Positions 49,754 through 62,800 of a DNA stretch of 64,000 nucleotides are shown here, in pieces. The position numbers and the translations under genes are program-made. The stretch is from Taxillus chinensis (taxonomy: Eukaryota; Streptophyta; Magnoliopsida; Santalales; Loranthaceae). Below the pieces are notes generated by a model, which did no database searches, had not been told where the DNA came from, and saw only the letters and a program-made list of their open reading frames with translations. Position 1 is the stretch's first letter. Every line of letters starts with the position of its first letter. The stretch is from NCBI GenBank assembly GCA_023512835.1, contig CM042091.1:7549079-7613078 (forward strand), written 5' to 3'.

Positions 49754-49796
49754 TTACCCCATCCATAGTTTCAGTACTGTATCCTTACCGCCGGAA
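49735..49796. repeat. Tandem duplication of about 32 bp across the NLE stop codon
   Basis: GTTTCAGTACTGTATCCTT occurs twice (near 49777 and, as CTTTCAGTACTGTATCCTT, near 49737), with TACCCCATCCATA between. On the minus strand the last ten codons and the stop are followed by a second copy of the same codons in a different setting. Confidence 0.85.
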
Positions 49797-52700
49797 GCAA
49801 CCTTCTCACCATCTGGACTCCAGTCAACAGCAAAAACCTTTCCAATATAGGAAGAAAAAGAGAAGGATTTGAATATATAGCATATGCAGACAAGGCATAG
49901 GACAACAAATAGTATTTGGGAGGTCTAAGGTACCTCATCTGCATGGCCTGGAAGGTCTTGTTTTAGCTTCTGCGTTCGAATATCCCAAACCTAGGAACGA
50001 TCAAAAATTTAACTTGAATAGTAAAAAAAAAACACCTAAACAAGGCCATATATTTCAAATTTCTACAAAAGTTGCAACGAAAATAGCCATGAATTCGACA
50101 TAAAGACCACCCAAAAAAAAATATAAATTCTATCATTCTTTCCCTATTGAGTCCGGTTAGATGAACTTAAATCCAATGTATTTAACATGAAATATAAAAG
50201 GAGTCCAAAATGCAGTTCGCAGAAACCATTTCATCCATTGAGTAATGCAATCTTGGATTTGAAAAAGTACATTGAAGACAATTTTAAAACTACACATTGT
50301 TTTAAGTCATAATCATATGAATGATATTAAAAAAATTACCTTCAAAGTGGAGTCTTTGCTACCACTTAATAGAAGCCTACTATCGGCAGACCAGCTACAA
50401 GGTGACATAAAACAGAATCAACAGCTGAATGCAAGTAGCTACTGGAAACATTACAAGAACATACGATACCTTATTTGATATACGGGCCCAACATGACCCC
50501 TGAAAGCAGCAACAAACTTCCCTGTGGTGCCATTCCACAATTTGACAGACTTGTCAAATGAGGCACTTGCAACCCATTGGCCATCAGGAGAGAAATAAAC
50601 ATGGTTGACAAGCTGTAAGCAAACAAGAACAAACTTAAGGCTCCATAGTTCAACCTAAATAAGCAACAACTTCAAGTGGACCTCTTCAGTTTTAAGTTTT
50701 TTGCAGGATGCAAAATCTAGAGCAGGTATGGATTTGGCTTATAAGAGGGTAGACTTTCCATTTTTAAATTTTAATGGCTCCCACAATGTAAAGATGTAAG
50801 CATGCAAGCACACACGCGCGCACACACACACCCATCCGTCAGTATAATATAATGCAGCCACACAAACCAATAAAACGCCTTGCCTATAGCAGAACAATTT
50901 GCAATCAAGATAACTTGGGCCAAATTTATCTCTCACCCATTGATTCAGCCTACCAAAAAGAAACAATAGTCTAACAAAGCTTTTAAACGCCAACTTTTTA
51001 AATTTGACATACCAAGTTATGCAACTTACCTGGAACTAGAAATAAAAAGTTGTACCTGCTGATGACCAGTCATTCGAGTTTTTGGGTGTTTGCTAACAGC
51101 AGGTTCCCAAAGGAACATAGTGAAATCATCTGAGCCGGAAACTAATCGTTCTGGGGCATTGCCTTTCATTTTGTTGTACCTCTGCAAAGCTACCTGACAA
51201 CACAGCAATGAAGAAGGATGCGCTGAGTTTCCCAAACTAAAAGGCTATTACATATACATTTCTTGATCCTCATTAAGGAATCCCACTGGCAAAATGGTAG
51301 GAATATAATTCCAAACTGCAATCACTACTATAGGCTTTTACAGGCTCCCAACACAGATCATTACAACACTTAATCCCACAAAATTTAATTTTCTAGTTTA
51401 AAACATTATGCAAAAGGAAAAAATGCAAGTAATCTAATATCACACTGGTAGGAGTTCATGGGATCTTCTCATCCATATGGGAGAGATCTCAAGGTCCCAA
51501 GTCTCAAGTCTCAACCCAATTGTGGTAATCTTCAATTGGAATCAAAGTTCCAGGTTCAGAATAAGATGGAAAGGCACTTTGATTGGTCTTTTTTGTTCCT
51601 TATGAAAGATATCAAACCAACGAGTCTTAATTTCAATAATATAGGGTTCCTCATGAAACTCAAAAGAACCTTCTAGAGAGTTTCAGCTACTTATGCAGGC
51701 TCTAAAAGATGGAAAATTCCATCTCCCCATCTTATTCTGACTTTGTTTCAGCTACTTATGCAAGCTCTAAAAGATGGAAAGTTCCGTCTTCCCATCTTAT
51801 TCTGACTTTTGCATTCGATGTAACAAAGTTAATCTATACAACCTGTATATTGCATTAAAAATTAAAAGAAAATGAGGCCTGCACTACGTGCAGAGTGCAT
51901 GTGTACCTGCTGTATGACATGAAATTGTGGAATAAATATTTATTTATTTATTTATTCTTAATTTAATCGAGATGCCATCCCCTTTTATGTTGATAGGAAC
52001 TTGCACTTAAGTTACGGCCTTCTATCTCATTAAATAACATGCATACATACGAACTTTACTATGCATAGTGAAAAACATGAAAATTTTAATTATGTGATAG
52101 ATCAATGTAGGTGTACACACAGCATGTTTCTAGCTTCACGGAACCACACAAGCACACAAAAACGCCAAAAGTGATCCCAGAATACAGAATACCTCCTTCA
52201 TTTCTTCTGGAGTTGAATACCGCTTGCCTGTATGATCAAATGCTCCAGTGCGCAGAACATATTCAGTGCTCAGTGCAAGAGAATTAACCCAGTGCCCATG
52301 GCCCTAAAAAAGTACAATTATATAATGACTGACAGAATTACATAGCATCAAAATCAGAACATATTCAGTGCTCGGTGCAAGATGATTGACCCAGTGCCCA
52401 ATGTCCTAAAAAGTACAGCTATATAATGACAATGACAGAATTGTAGTGTCAAAATCTGAGGTCCAGATGTAAGTAACCATATATAATCCTACACAACTAG
52501 CAAAAAATGCCAGGTACCTTCAACTCACGAATTAGCTTCCCTTGTTTAGTTTCCCAAACTTTGATAGTACAATCTTGAGAGCTGCAGAAGTTTAACAAAA
52601 GTTGTCAATACGAGAGCTGAAGCATACTAAGTGTAACAGATCTGCAAGCACTACTTTATGATTATCGTCCAATAAAGAAGAAAAGTTCGAAACGAAGCAC

Positions 52701-55700
52701 CAGTTTGGTAATCACATCATAAATCAAAGGACCTAAGATGCTGTATATGTTATACCCTGTATATATGTGTCCATCTCCACCCCATTTTACACAAGTTATT
52801 GCAAGTGTGTGACCAGTAAGACAGATAACACATTTCTTCAAAGTGATGTCCCATATGCGCGCATCTCCATCTTTACTAGAACTTACAAATCGGCGACATG
52901 GAGAATTGAGGTGCAATGGTTCCCAAGATATAGCTGTTACCCATTTCTTGTGGCCCTGAGACAGAAATGAAAAGATTAGTGTCAAAATATCCTTCATAAT
53001 ATCACACCATCAAGATTCAGTAGGAAAACAGTACATAAAACTACAACTAAATGAATAAAGCACATAACATAATTAAAATTATTTCTTTATGACCCTGGAT
53101 CAAGTTATAGGTAAATGTGAGCTTCTAAAAGTGTATCCAAAGAGAATACACAAAAAACAAAAACAAAAGGCCAGGGAATACAATGGAAACCATATTTCAA
53201 CACTTAGATTTAGTAAAATATTTCTTTCTTACATCAGATAGGAAAGAACTATAGAAATAAACCTCCTGTGATAAAGGCCCAACTGATCTTGAGTAAGAAA
53301 ACTTTAAATTTTATCACTATAAAAAGTACAAAATAATATGTAAGCTATAAACAGCCTATAAGATGGATGTCAATAGAGCACATGGAGAACATATGGAAAT
53401 AATAAGCCCCCTACTTAGTGCCATCAAAACTGATGGCACTAAATAATAAAGGTGGGTAACAATGATGTATTTAGTACCGTGAAGTACTGAACCTGACTTG
53501 ATTAATGTATGGGAAACAATAAAGGTGGGTGACAATGATGCACCTTAATAGGAAAACATAAAAGCATTTTACGATCGACTATAAATTAAGTAGTTCCATA
53601 AATTCAAATACATAATTACATATAGGCTTACAGTGAGTGGATTGCCTAAAGGCTTTCCTGTCTGTGGGTCCCAACACAGAAGTTCTCCAGCCTTGCTTCC
53701 ACTAACAAGATACTTACCATCTGGTGACCATGCTATAGAAAGAACCCAATGCTTATGCCCTATAGGAAATAAAAATATGTTAACCACAGGTTTAAAATTT
53801 CTTAAAAAAAATGCAATTCCTGTCAACTACAAGTCTACAACCAGAAAGAACCAATCTAAATGAAAATGCATAACAATGAACCCTATTCCTGTGTAGTCTA
53901 TAATAATTGATAATGTAGCTTAGGATTTTTTTAAAGCATTATATTTACAAAATAAGAATTACATAATTATTCGCACAGATCATTGCAATAGCATTTTCTA
54001 TAAAATTATTTATTCTATTTAATGCCTGTCAGCCATAATGTGTGCTCCCATGACTAGATTCCATAAGGCATTAATTGTTATCTCAGCAGTTGTCTTTGCT
54101 AAAATTTATGTGTTAAATAAGTTTGATAATGTCAAAAGAAATTTTTTGAAAGTCAAAATTCGACTAACCTGTACAAGTGTACATGGGTGTCTGGGTATTT
54201 AGATCCCAAAGTCTGACAGTGTTATCACCTGAACCACTAGCTAACTGTCTCCCATCGGGACTGAAGGCAACTGAAAGTACAGCTTCTGTATGCCCTGTAG
54301 TGTCATATGGATGAGGCAAATAAGATGCAACTATGATAAATAAAATTGGATGGAAAACTAAATAGTTCATCAAAAAATAAGAGGTGAGAACATTATAAAA
54401 TTAAACATTACACTACATCAAACTAAACTATTGGAGAAATACCGCTAAAATGGCTCCTAGTATAGAGCTGTACTATGCAAAGCAAATACGAAATATTACA
54501 GAAATCTTCATCAACATTTCTAATATTCATATCCACTTGTATGCAAGTCATATGTGAGTACTATGGCCTACCACAAGACTTCCAAAACTCATCCTTATTT
54601 CCACACAATTATCTAATTTGCTGATAGTTTAATACAAATCCTTTGGGATGTATTATTTAATCCAGTCATGCAACACACACCAGCAGCAACATGTACAATT
54701 AAGCTAGCACTCATGCTATTTCTTAATAACTCAATGACATTGAGAGCCTTTGCAGTTGCTCTATAAAATGAAAGTTTTAACATTTAAGGTATTATAAATT
54801 ACACAATCTTGACATGCTTGTCCACTTCATCCAAAATCCGTGAAATGAAGTTATCTACAGTCACTGAATGTAATCTCCACATATTTGAGCTCCATGGACT
54901 ATGACTACATTTCATTATCTTGCAAGTAAAGTACATATACATTAACTTTATCAGAATATCTGAAAAATTAGCCCTTAATAAGTTTGCAATGACAATTTCA
55001 TTTTATGGTTTTGGCTCTTGCATAGGTTGTGGTGTATTGTGCCCTTTCACCTCATGAACAAACCTATTTAAAATAACGTCATCCAATGCCCTTCAGAACA
55101 CAAGTTAATGTCACATAACTGTAAAAATGCAATATAGACATTATGCATTTAAAGCGAGTTAGTTATATTTCTAGACCCAAGATCCAAGGTGCTGGTTGGT
55201 CAATATTATAGAGGGCTGAATTTTGAAAATTTTATCCTTCTAAGGAGGGTTATTTGCAGATTATTCAAAATATTATTGAAAACAAATTCGCATTTTTGGT
55301 ACTTACCATCCTTGGCTTTAAGTCTATGTAAAAAGAAAGCTCAAAATTACAGTATAAATTAAGGTGGCCATTCACATTTAACCCTAAAATTGAAATAAAT
55401 CTGTGGCTTCAATAAAGATATTGCTGACAAAAGTTTGCAAGACAAGTCAAACTTGATAAGGCGAAACATTTTTTCCTCATTTATGTAAAAGTCTCACAGA
55501 ACTCACTATTAACAGAAACAGCAAAAGATGGTATGATGCGACAACGACAAAAACCTAATAAGAAAGCAAGGGAAAATGCTGCATTTGTCACGCCATAAAT
55601 ATCTTGGGGAAACAAAACTAGAAAAAAGATGGTAGCTTCACATTTACAATAGATTAACAAGCCAAGAAGTGGTGACCTTGGGTCTTGAAATAATCAAACT

Positions 55701-56418
55701 CCATACAAATTATAGAAAAAAAGTTTAGCATTCAGCATATTTGTATGATTATTAAGCATAAGGAGTGAATCTATGTTTCATACCAGTTATTGTTGCTGAG
55801 CAGCGATTAACAGGACGAATCCGGAAAACTGCCTGAGGCTGATAAACCACAGAAAGTACCTTCTCCACCGAAACTGCAATTTATTCGTCTAGAAAATCAG
55901 CACATCAACGATACACGCGCATGCATGCAAACAGACATATATGTATATATATAGATAAAATCTTGATATACTAAATATAACAAATTATGAACATAAGCAT
56001 ACGATGATATTGGAAGCGGAAAAATGTTACATCTTCTAATTTTATGGTGTTCCTTCCTAACCTTTATTTTTCTTCAAGTAGGATTCGAGCTGCAGAAGAA
56101 GCTCCTGATCTGCAATGTAGAAACTGTAAGGCAAGGGCTCCTCCTGCACAACCCAAAGACAGGAATTTTATTATTATTATTTATTTTGGGTTAAAAAAAT
56201 AAAATTAGAACTTGAGTTTAGGAGGGAGGAGAAGGAGGAAGAAGAAAATTGACATTGTTGAGACTCTTATTGACGATTTGAGTGAGCTGTTGGGGACCAA
56301 AGTTTTGAGGGAGGTACATGGGAGCTCCCAAGGGCGTCCCTTCAGGGTCGGTGAGCGAACACATGACGTTGTTCATTGTCTGCTGCTGCTGCTGCTGCTC
56401 TTCAACTTCCATGGCCAT
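49754..56418 (-). CDS. NLE1: Notchless homolog NLE, WD40 ribosome-assembly factor, thirteen exons
   Basis: Needed for late 60S ribosome maturation: its N-terminal domain is pulled by the Rea1/Midasin ATPase. Exons: 56254-56418, 56062-56143, 55784-55873, 54169-54294, 53632-53759, 52756-52955, 52518-52581, 52193-52303, 51056-51193, 50470-50612, 50340-50394, 49934-49990, 49754-49837; 480 residues, all phases consistent. The NLE domain ([19 protein letters not shown], then [17 protein letters not shown]) lies in residues 15-85. It is preceded by a glutamine run coded by a CTG/CAG repeat. Eight WD repeats follow, with [43 protein letters not shown] and the end [15 protein letters not shown]. The first ATG (56418) is followed two codons later by another. 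Internal and 3' duplications are described in the findings. Confidence 0.95.
51681..51810. repeat. 65-bp tandem duplication in NLE intron 8
   Basis: 51681-51745 and 51746-51810 share TTTCAGCTACTTATGCA..GCTCTAAAAGATGG and CCATCTTATTCTGACTTT with only a few differences. Confidence 0.9.
52254..52460. repeat. 102-bp tandem duplication covering the start of NLE exon 8
   Basis: 52254-52355 and 52356 to about 52460 align throughout (AGAACATATTCAGTGCTC, CAGTGCCCA, GTACA..TATATAATGAC). The first copy includes the real exon 8 acceptor and about 50 coding bases; the second lies in intron 7. Confidence 0.88.
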
Positions 56419-56871
56419 CCTCTTCCTCTTTTTCTCTCCCAACAAAAATCAAACAAAACCAACCAGACTACAACCCCCTCCAATCGAATGTAGGGTTTTT
56501 AGGGTTTTTCTCGCTCTCTCTCCCTCTCTGGTTCGAACGACACAAAAGGAAACACTATTATACATAAACAAAACAAAACAGAGGGGTATTTTGGGGTGTG
56601 AAATTTTAATTACAACCATTGGATAAGAAGCAAAAAAAAAAAAAAAAGGGTCTTGCCTGTTCTGTAGAAGCACAAGCAAGTGACTGATGAGCGGCGAGCA
56701 AGCTAAATTAAGCTATCTTGATTGATTCGGGGTTGAGTTGTTGGGTTTCATGGGAACCAAACGCACGAGCAGCGCGGGAACGAAGTACGAACAGTTATGA
56801 TATGTTTTGGTTAGGACAGGAGGAGGTGGGGTTAGGACTTAGTTAGGACCGACCAAAGTCCGGAGCAAAGA
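56419..56871. promoter_or_regulatory. Short divergent promoter between NLE and NAGLU
   Basis: The two start codons are head to head, 453 bases apart. The NLE side has AGGGTTTTTAGGGTTTTT (56493-56510), which on the minus strand gives AAACCCTA boxes, common in plant ribosome-related promoters and fitting for NLE. A poly-A tract sits at 56632-56647. No TATA box is obvious on either side. Confidence 0.55.
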
Positions 56872-59800
56872 ATGCCCCGTTGGGAGTTGATCTGGGCGGT
56901 GGTGGTTACTGCTCTGTTATGTTTATGTTTTGGGTTATGTTTGTCGGCAAATGATGACGCAATAACAATAATAGAGGATGTGGTGAGACGTTTGGAGGCC
57001 AAGCTGCCATCTCCGTCCGTACAGGAATCCGCTGCCAAATCCCTCCTCCACAGATTGCTTCCCACCCATTCCTCCACCTTTCACCTCACTCTCCTTTCCA
57101 AGGTCTACTTTATGAGTTCCGCTTTTTTTTTTTTTTTTTTATAAAACTATATATATATCTTCAATTTCGCAGCTTACTTTATTTTTTTTTCCTGGCTTCA
57201 ATTCAACTGCTTAATTAATTGTTATATATCTATATTTCCCAAAATAAATACATGAATAATAAGTCTATTAATCTACCGTTTTCTTAGTCCATGTTGGTTG
57301 AGTTTTAGCACATACGTATTCGACTTGTTGTTTATTCATCTTGTCAGGATGTTTGTGGCGGGAAAAGTTGTTTCTGGATACAGAATTACAGTGGTAGATC
57401 ACGCGGGAATGAGCCTCAGATAACGTATGTAGAGACATCATCGCTGCCAAAATTGAAAGCCTTCAGTTTCGTCCTCTTTCTTAATGTACTCAACAATGAG
57501 GACCTTTATTTAAAACATGTTTCAAACACCCAAAAGCGTTTGGGCGAACTTTTATTTATTTATTTATTATATAAACACGTGTTTCCCCTAATCTGTACGT
57601 GTTGTCAGATCTATCTGATGTAGTTAACTATGTGTTTTCAAATCTTTGTGTTTCTGAAATTTTCAACTGCTTTTTTTTGTTTTCCCCCGGAAAGGCTCTA
57701 CATTCTGTCCATAGAACTTTCCTGCAAGAGTTATGATGTCCCATAATAATTTTTTCAGGATTAAAGGGACCACAGGGGTTGAAATCGCTGCCGGCTTACA
57801 CTGGTACTTAAAATACTGGTGTGGCGCGCATGTTTCCTGGGACAAGACTGGTGGCATTCAGGTGGCCTCAATTCCCAAGCCAGGGTCATTGCCTCCTGTT
57901 AGGGAAGATGGGGTCATGATTCAACGGCCAGTTCCATGGAATTACTATCAAAATGTTGTCACTTCCAGTTGTACGTACTGAGTCCATCTTCATCTTCTTT
58001 TCGTATTAGGTACTGCTGTTTTGTTTTCTAGGTGATACAATTGGTGATTTATCATATCTTTAAGTTTACCTTGCTGGGGGGGGGGGGGGGGGGGGATAGT
58101 AACAATAGGAACTTCAAGTTAATTTTGTGATTCCAATAATTAAATTCCTTAGAACCAAAGAAAGGACGGATAAGTTTATCAGTTTTAGTTTTCAATGACG
58201 TGATTGGTGAGGAGTCATACTTTGTTAATAACTTAACTTTTCTGTCTAGATTCATATGCATGGTGGGATTGGGAAAGATGGGAGAAAGAGATAGACTGGA
58301 TGGCTCTTCAAGGGATTAACCTTCCTTTGGCATTTACAGGGCAGGAAGCAATCTGGCAGAAAGTTTTTATGGTGACCAAATAGCACAGCTTTTATTGACA
58401 TTTATTCATTCACCAGCATACAGTCTGAATATGTTTTCCTGAATGGTAATATGATGACAGGGTTTTAACATTACCAGGGAAGATTTGAATGACTTCTTTG
58501 GTGGACCTGCTTTCCTTGCATGGGCTCGCATGGGAAACTTACATGGGTAGGTGAGGTGCCTTTTATCTTTTGTTGTAGCTGTTCAATCTTATGTGTATGA
58601 CTGGAAAACGAGTTATGTAAAGTAAGTGTTCCTGTAGTACATTTTGTTTTCTGAGTAAAGCTTCTACATTTTGTTTGTTGTGAAAACCATTATTTCAATC
58701 GTGTTTCCACTCTCATGATTCACCCCTTGCTTCTGTGTATTTGTTTTCTATCACAGATGGGGTGGGCCCCTATCACAGAATTGGCTGGATCAACAATTGG
58801 TTTTGCAGAAACAGATATTAGTTCGCATGGTTGAGCTAGGCATGACTCCAGGTGTAGTGTAATGTTTGGAATTTCTAGTTGTTTATCACATATTTCACAT
58901 GCAAACAATTGCTCAAAGGGAAATTTTCTTTTCATTTCAAGCTACATTTTTTTGCCAGCATGATGATTTATCTGTCCTTAGGTAATGATTTTTCTCTTCA
59001 CTATAGTGTTACCGTCATTTTCTGGGAATGTTCCAGCTGCATTGAAAAGGGTATTCCCCTCGGCAAATATCTCTAGACTTGAGAACTGGTAATAATTATA
59101 TTTCAAATGTTCATATCAGACCATGCTAATGTTTCAATTATATATATATATTATTGGGTATTTTTTGTTTTTACTGTATCTGTTGATGGGAGTTACAGAT
59201 TGTTTGCATGTGAAATATGTGAGTAGAACTTGAGTAGAATTGTTTGCATGTGAAATATGTGAAAAGGTAAACAGCAAAGAGAAAACTTGAGTAGAACTCC
59301 TTTTACATTTGAAATATGGTTATGAAAGACTATTTTTGTTTGTAAAAATATAGGGCATGCTTATCGACAAGAATCTGATTTTGCTTCAACAATAAATATG
59401 TCATGTGATATTGCTTTGGCGTCTTATGATATGATTATAGATTCTTTTGAAATCAGATATCAGTATTTTAAAATCATAACTAGCATCTGATTTCCGAACC
59501 CCCCCCCCCCCACAACCCCCCCCCCCCCCCCCCTCAGGAACACTGTTGATGGCAATCCTCTTTGGTGTTGTAATTTTCTGCTCAGTCCTTCAGATCCTTT
59601 GTTTGTTGAAATTGGGGAAGCTTTTCTAAGGAAACAAACTAAAGGTGAGCTACTTGCCAGTTTTATCCCCACGATAATTCTTCCTCATTTTTACTTTTCT
59701 CACTTTAATTATATGATGTGCTTGCACGTATATATACCCAGAAGTTGTAGTGGTTGACCATGGAAAATCATTGGTTCTTATTGAGTAGCAAAATAAAATA

Positions 59801-62800
59801 ATAGTATAAACCAGACATAGCAAATAATACCTTAATACATCACTGTGTGTTAAGACACCCAACATACTTTAAATTATGTGCCCAAGTGCCCACTATTTTT
59901 AGTGATGAATTTTTCTTTGAAAGACCTCTTTTCTTTTGAGTTTTTGAAGAGCTCAAAGAGATGTGTTTCGGGTGTTGCTGAGCTAATATTGCTACTTTAA
60001 ATTTTTATATTCAGAATATGGGGATGTAACAAATATATATAATTGGTAAGTTCTCCTACCTTCCGCTTGATTTATTTTTATTGGATCCACAGCCTATTTG
60101 AAATTGTTTTGGTGCAAAAAATGACTGGTTAATGCGTATATATATGTATATCTTTTTTGTACTTCTAATGTTGGGGAGTGCTCTTTTATGCGAGGACTGA
60201 TGACTTATGGAAAAAGTTCCAATGATCAGTTTTTCTTGATGTGACATTGAAATCACTATCAATTCCTTAATTCTAAGAACATTGTCTACTTACTAACTAG
60301 ATGGAAATGGAATGTAATCAACCTTAGTCTTAACCTTAAAATCACTTTTGTGATGAGACACAGATAGGCAGCAATGATGTGAACATGATTTTAAACTCTA
60401 GAGAGCTGGAATGAGAAACAAGTTACATGTGTGTGTACAGGAAAATGTTTATTTTTGGGTCGTAGTACCAAACTTGATTGGGTTGAGATCACCAGATGTT
60501 TATTTTCAATCACCTTCTCTGATTGGAAGTGTTGTTATAACTTTGATTAGTCGACTACTTTGTTGACTCAATAATACACTCACTCTAGACCATCTTCAAT
60601 CTATTGGATCCTTAATCAAACAGGTTTTAAATTTCATCAGCTTGTAGAAAATGAGGCATTGAGGCTAGAGGAATTCAATAGTAGGTTCATCATGGTGTGA
60701 TGCAATTTGATCTTACAAGTTCTAAATGATTGTGTGAAGTCCTTTTCACCCCAAACCCATAGCCGTGGTTGTTAAATTATTGTCCCCTGCATGTGTACTT
60801 TGTTTTAGCAGAAAATTAGATGATCTTCCATTTTTCTTGAACAATGGAATTCAAGAAATTGTAATTTACTATTGGTCATTCACGTTGCCCTTTGGCTCCA
60901 TCCCCTTGTGCAGCAATTCCTTCTATTCTGGTTTTTTTACAGAGCTTGTTTACTGGAATTATTATGTTAAATGCAGTGATACTTTCAATGAAAATTTGCC
61001 TCCTACAAGTAACCCAAGTTATATTTCATCACTTGGAGCTGCTGTCTACAGAGCAATGTTCAAGGGCAATAATGATGCAGTCTGGTTGATGCAGGTATAC
61101 CGCTTCACCATCCTCCCATTCCTTCTTTTCCAAAATCCCTTGAATAATTATGTTTACAGTAATAATTCCTTGTGTGACACTACTTAGGTTAATCATTGAA
61201 ATGTAGCAACTAATATTTGAATTCAATATATATAAGATTTAATTTTGTCTTTATGTGCTGCAGTATTCAGTCATTGCTTCATCAATGCAGATGTTTTAGC
61301 TTAAAATTTTCATCAGCATGAACCGTATTAAAAAATTGGATATTGCACTAGTAGATTATTTTCAATCCAACATGCAGTTCCTTGATTTGATTTCTCATCT
61401 AAAGTTGGAGAAATCATTGCCTTAATAGGGGTTGTTCAATTTATGTGATTCCTGGCATTCAATTGGGTCACACATGTGAAGGATTTTTATCCTGCTGGTT
61501 CTTTCATTTGAATGCCACTTATCAATTAATTACCATTTTGTTTAACCTTTTTCTGTGTCTTGTTTTTGTGTGTGAATAGCAGTGCATACTGCATAGTCAG
61601 TTCCCTTTAATCAATCAGGACTTTTCTTCAGTAGTTCAGTTTTTAAAAAAATTCTTAGAGATTCTGATCACAAATTGCTTTATGATACAAAGCTTAATTC
61701 TCTGTCAATTCTACCAATGTACAGGGCTGGCTCTTCTCATCGGATTCTACATTTTGGAAGCCACCACAAATGAAAGTATGGTTGTCATTATGTAAATTTG
61801 AAGAAAATAACAACAATGATCTAAGCCATATGCTTGAAAACAATATTGCTTCTTTTTTACTTTTTACATATTTTCTTCTTATTTTTAGTTTTTTACGCCA
61901 ATCATTGTTATTATCTGGTGACTCAATTGGCTTGTATTTTACAGGCACTTTTACATTCGGTTCCATTTGGGAAAATGATAGTACTTGATCTGTTTGCTGA
62001 TGTAAAGCCCATATGGAGAAAATCTTCTCAGTTTTACCGAACACCTTATGTTTGGTAATGGTCTTAACTTTTAGAGTTGATATTCCTCATCGGTTTTCAT
62101 CTTCTGGAAAGTCTTTAATTTAGTAAGAATATGTAATTTCCAAGTAGTCTGCTTATTAGTTTTCAATAATGAATGAGTTTCAGGTGCTTGTTGCATAACT
62201 TTGGTGGGAATATTGAAATGTACGGCATATTGGATGCAATTTCTTCTGGCCCAGTTGATGCTCGCACCAGTGAAAATTCAACCATGGTATGCAAAAAATA
62301 TAATTATTTTCCTATAATCTAGAATCTTTGATGTACCTTTCCTGCTTTTTTTCATTTATTCATTTCATCCGTGTAATTTGTGCAGAATAAAAATGAAAGA
62401 TTTTTTAGAGACGTTTTGCAGAATTCTGTGTACATCAGCAAAGAGTTGGGAAACACAATTTTGAATTATGATGAAGTCTTCCTACTTAATGAGAACAATT
62501 TCATTGAATTAGTTTATAGAACTAATGCATCCTCCCACGTTTGAAGATACTGGCTAAGGCTGTTAACAAGCCGAACTGAGCCGAACATTGGCTTAAATTA
62601 GCCGATCTCATTTTAAACTTTGCGAACTTGAGTTGGGGCCAAGCTTTGAGGCAAGCTTCTTTAAATTAGGCTTGGGTTTGAACTTGTTTAGGCTTGACTC
62701 ATTCAAGCTTGTTTGGGCTTGATTCACTAAACTCGTTTAAGTTTAAAATAGTAAGTTTGTTTTGCTCAAATTAATTAAAAAATAATAATATTATTTTATG

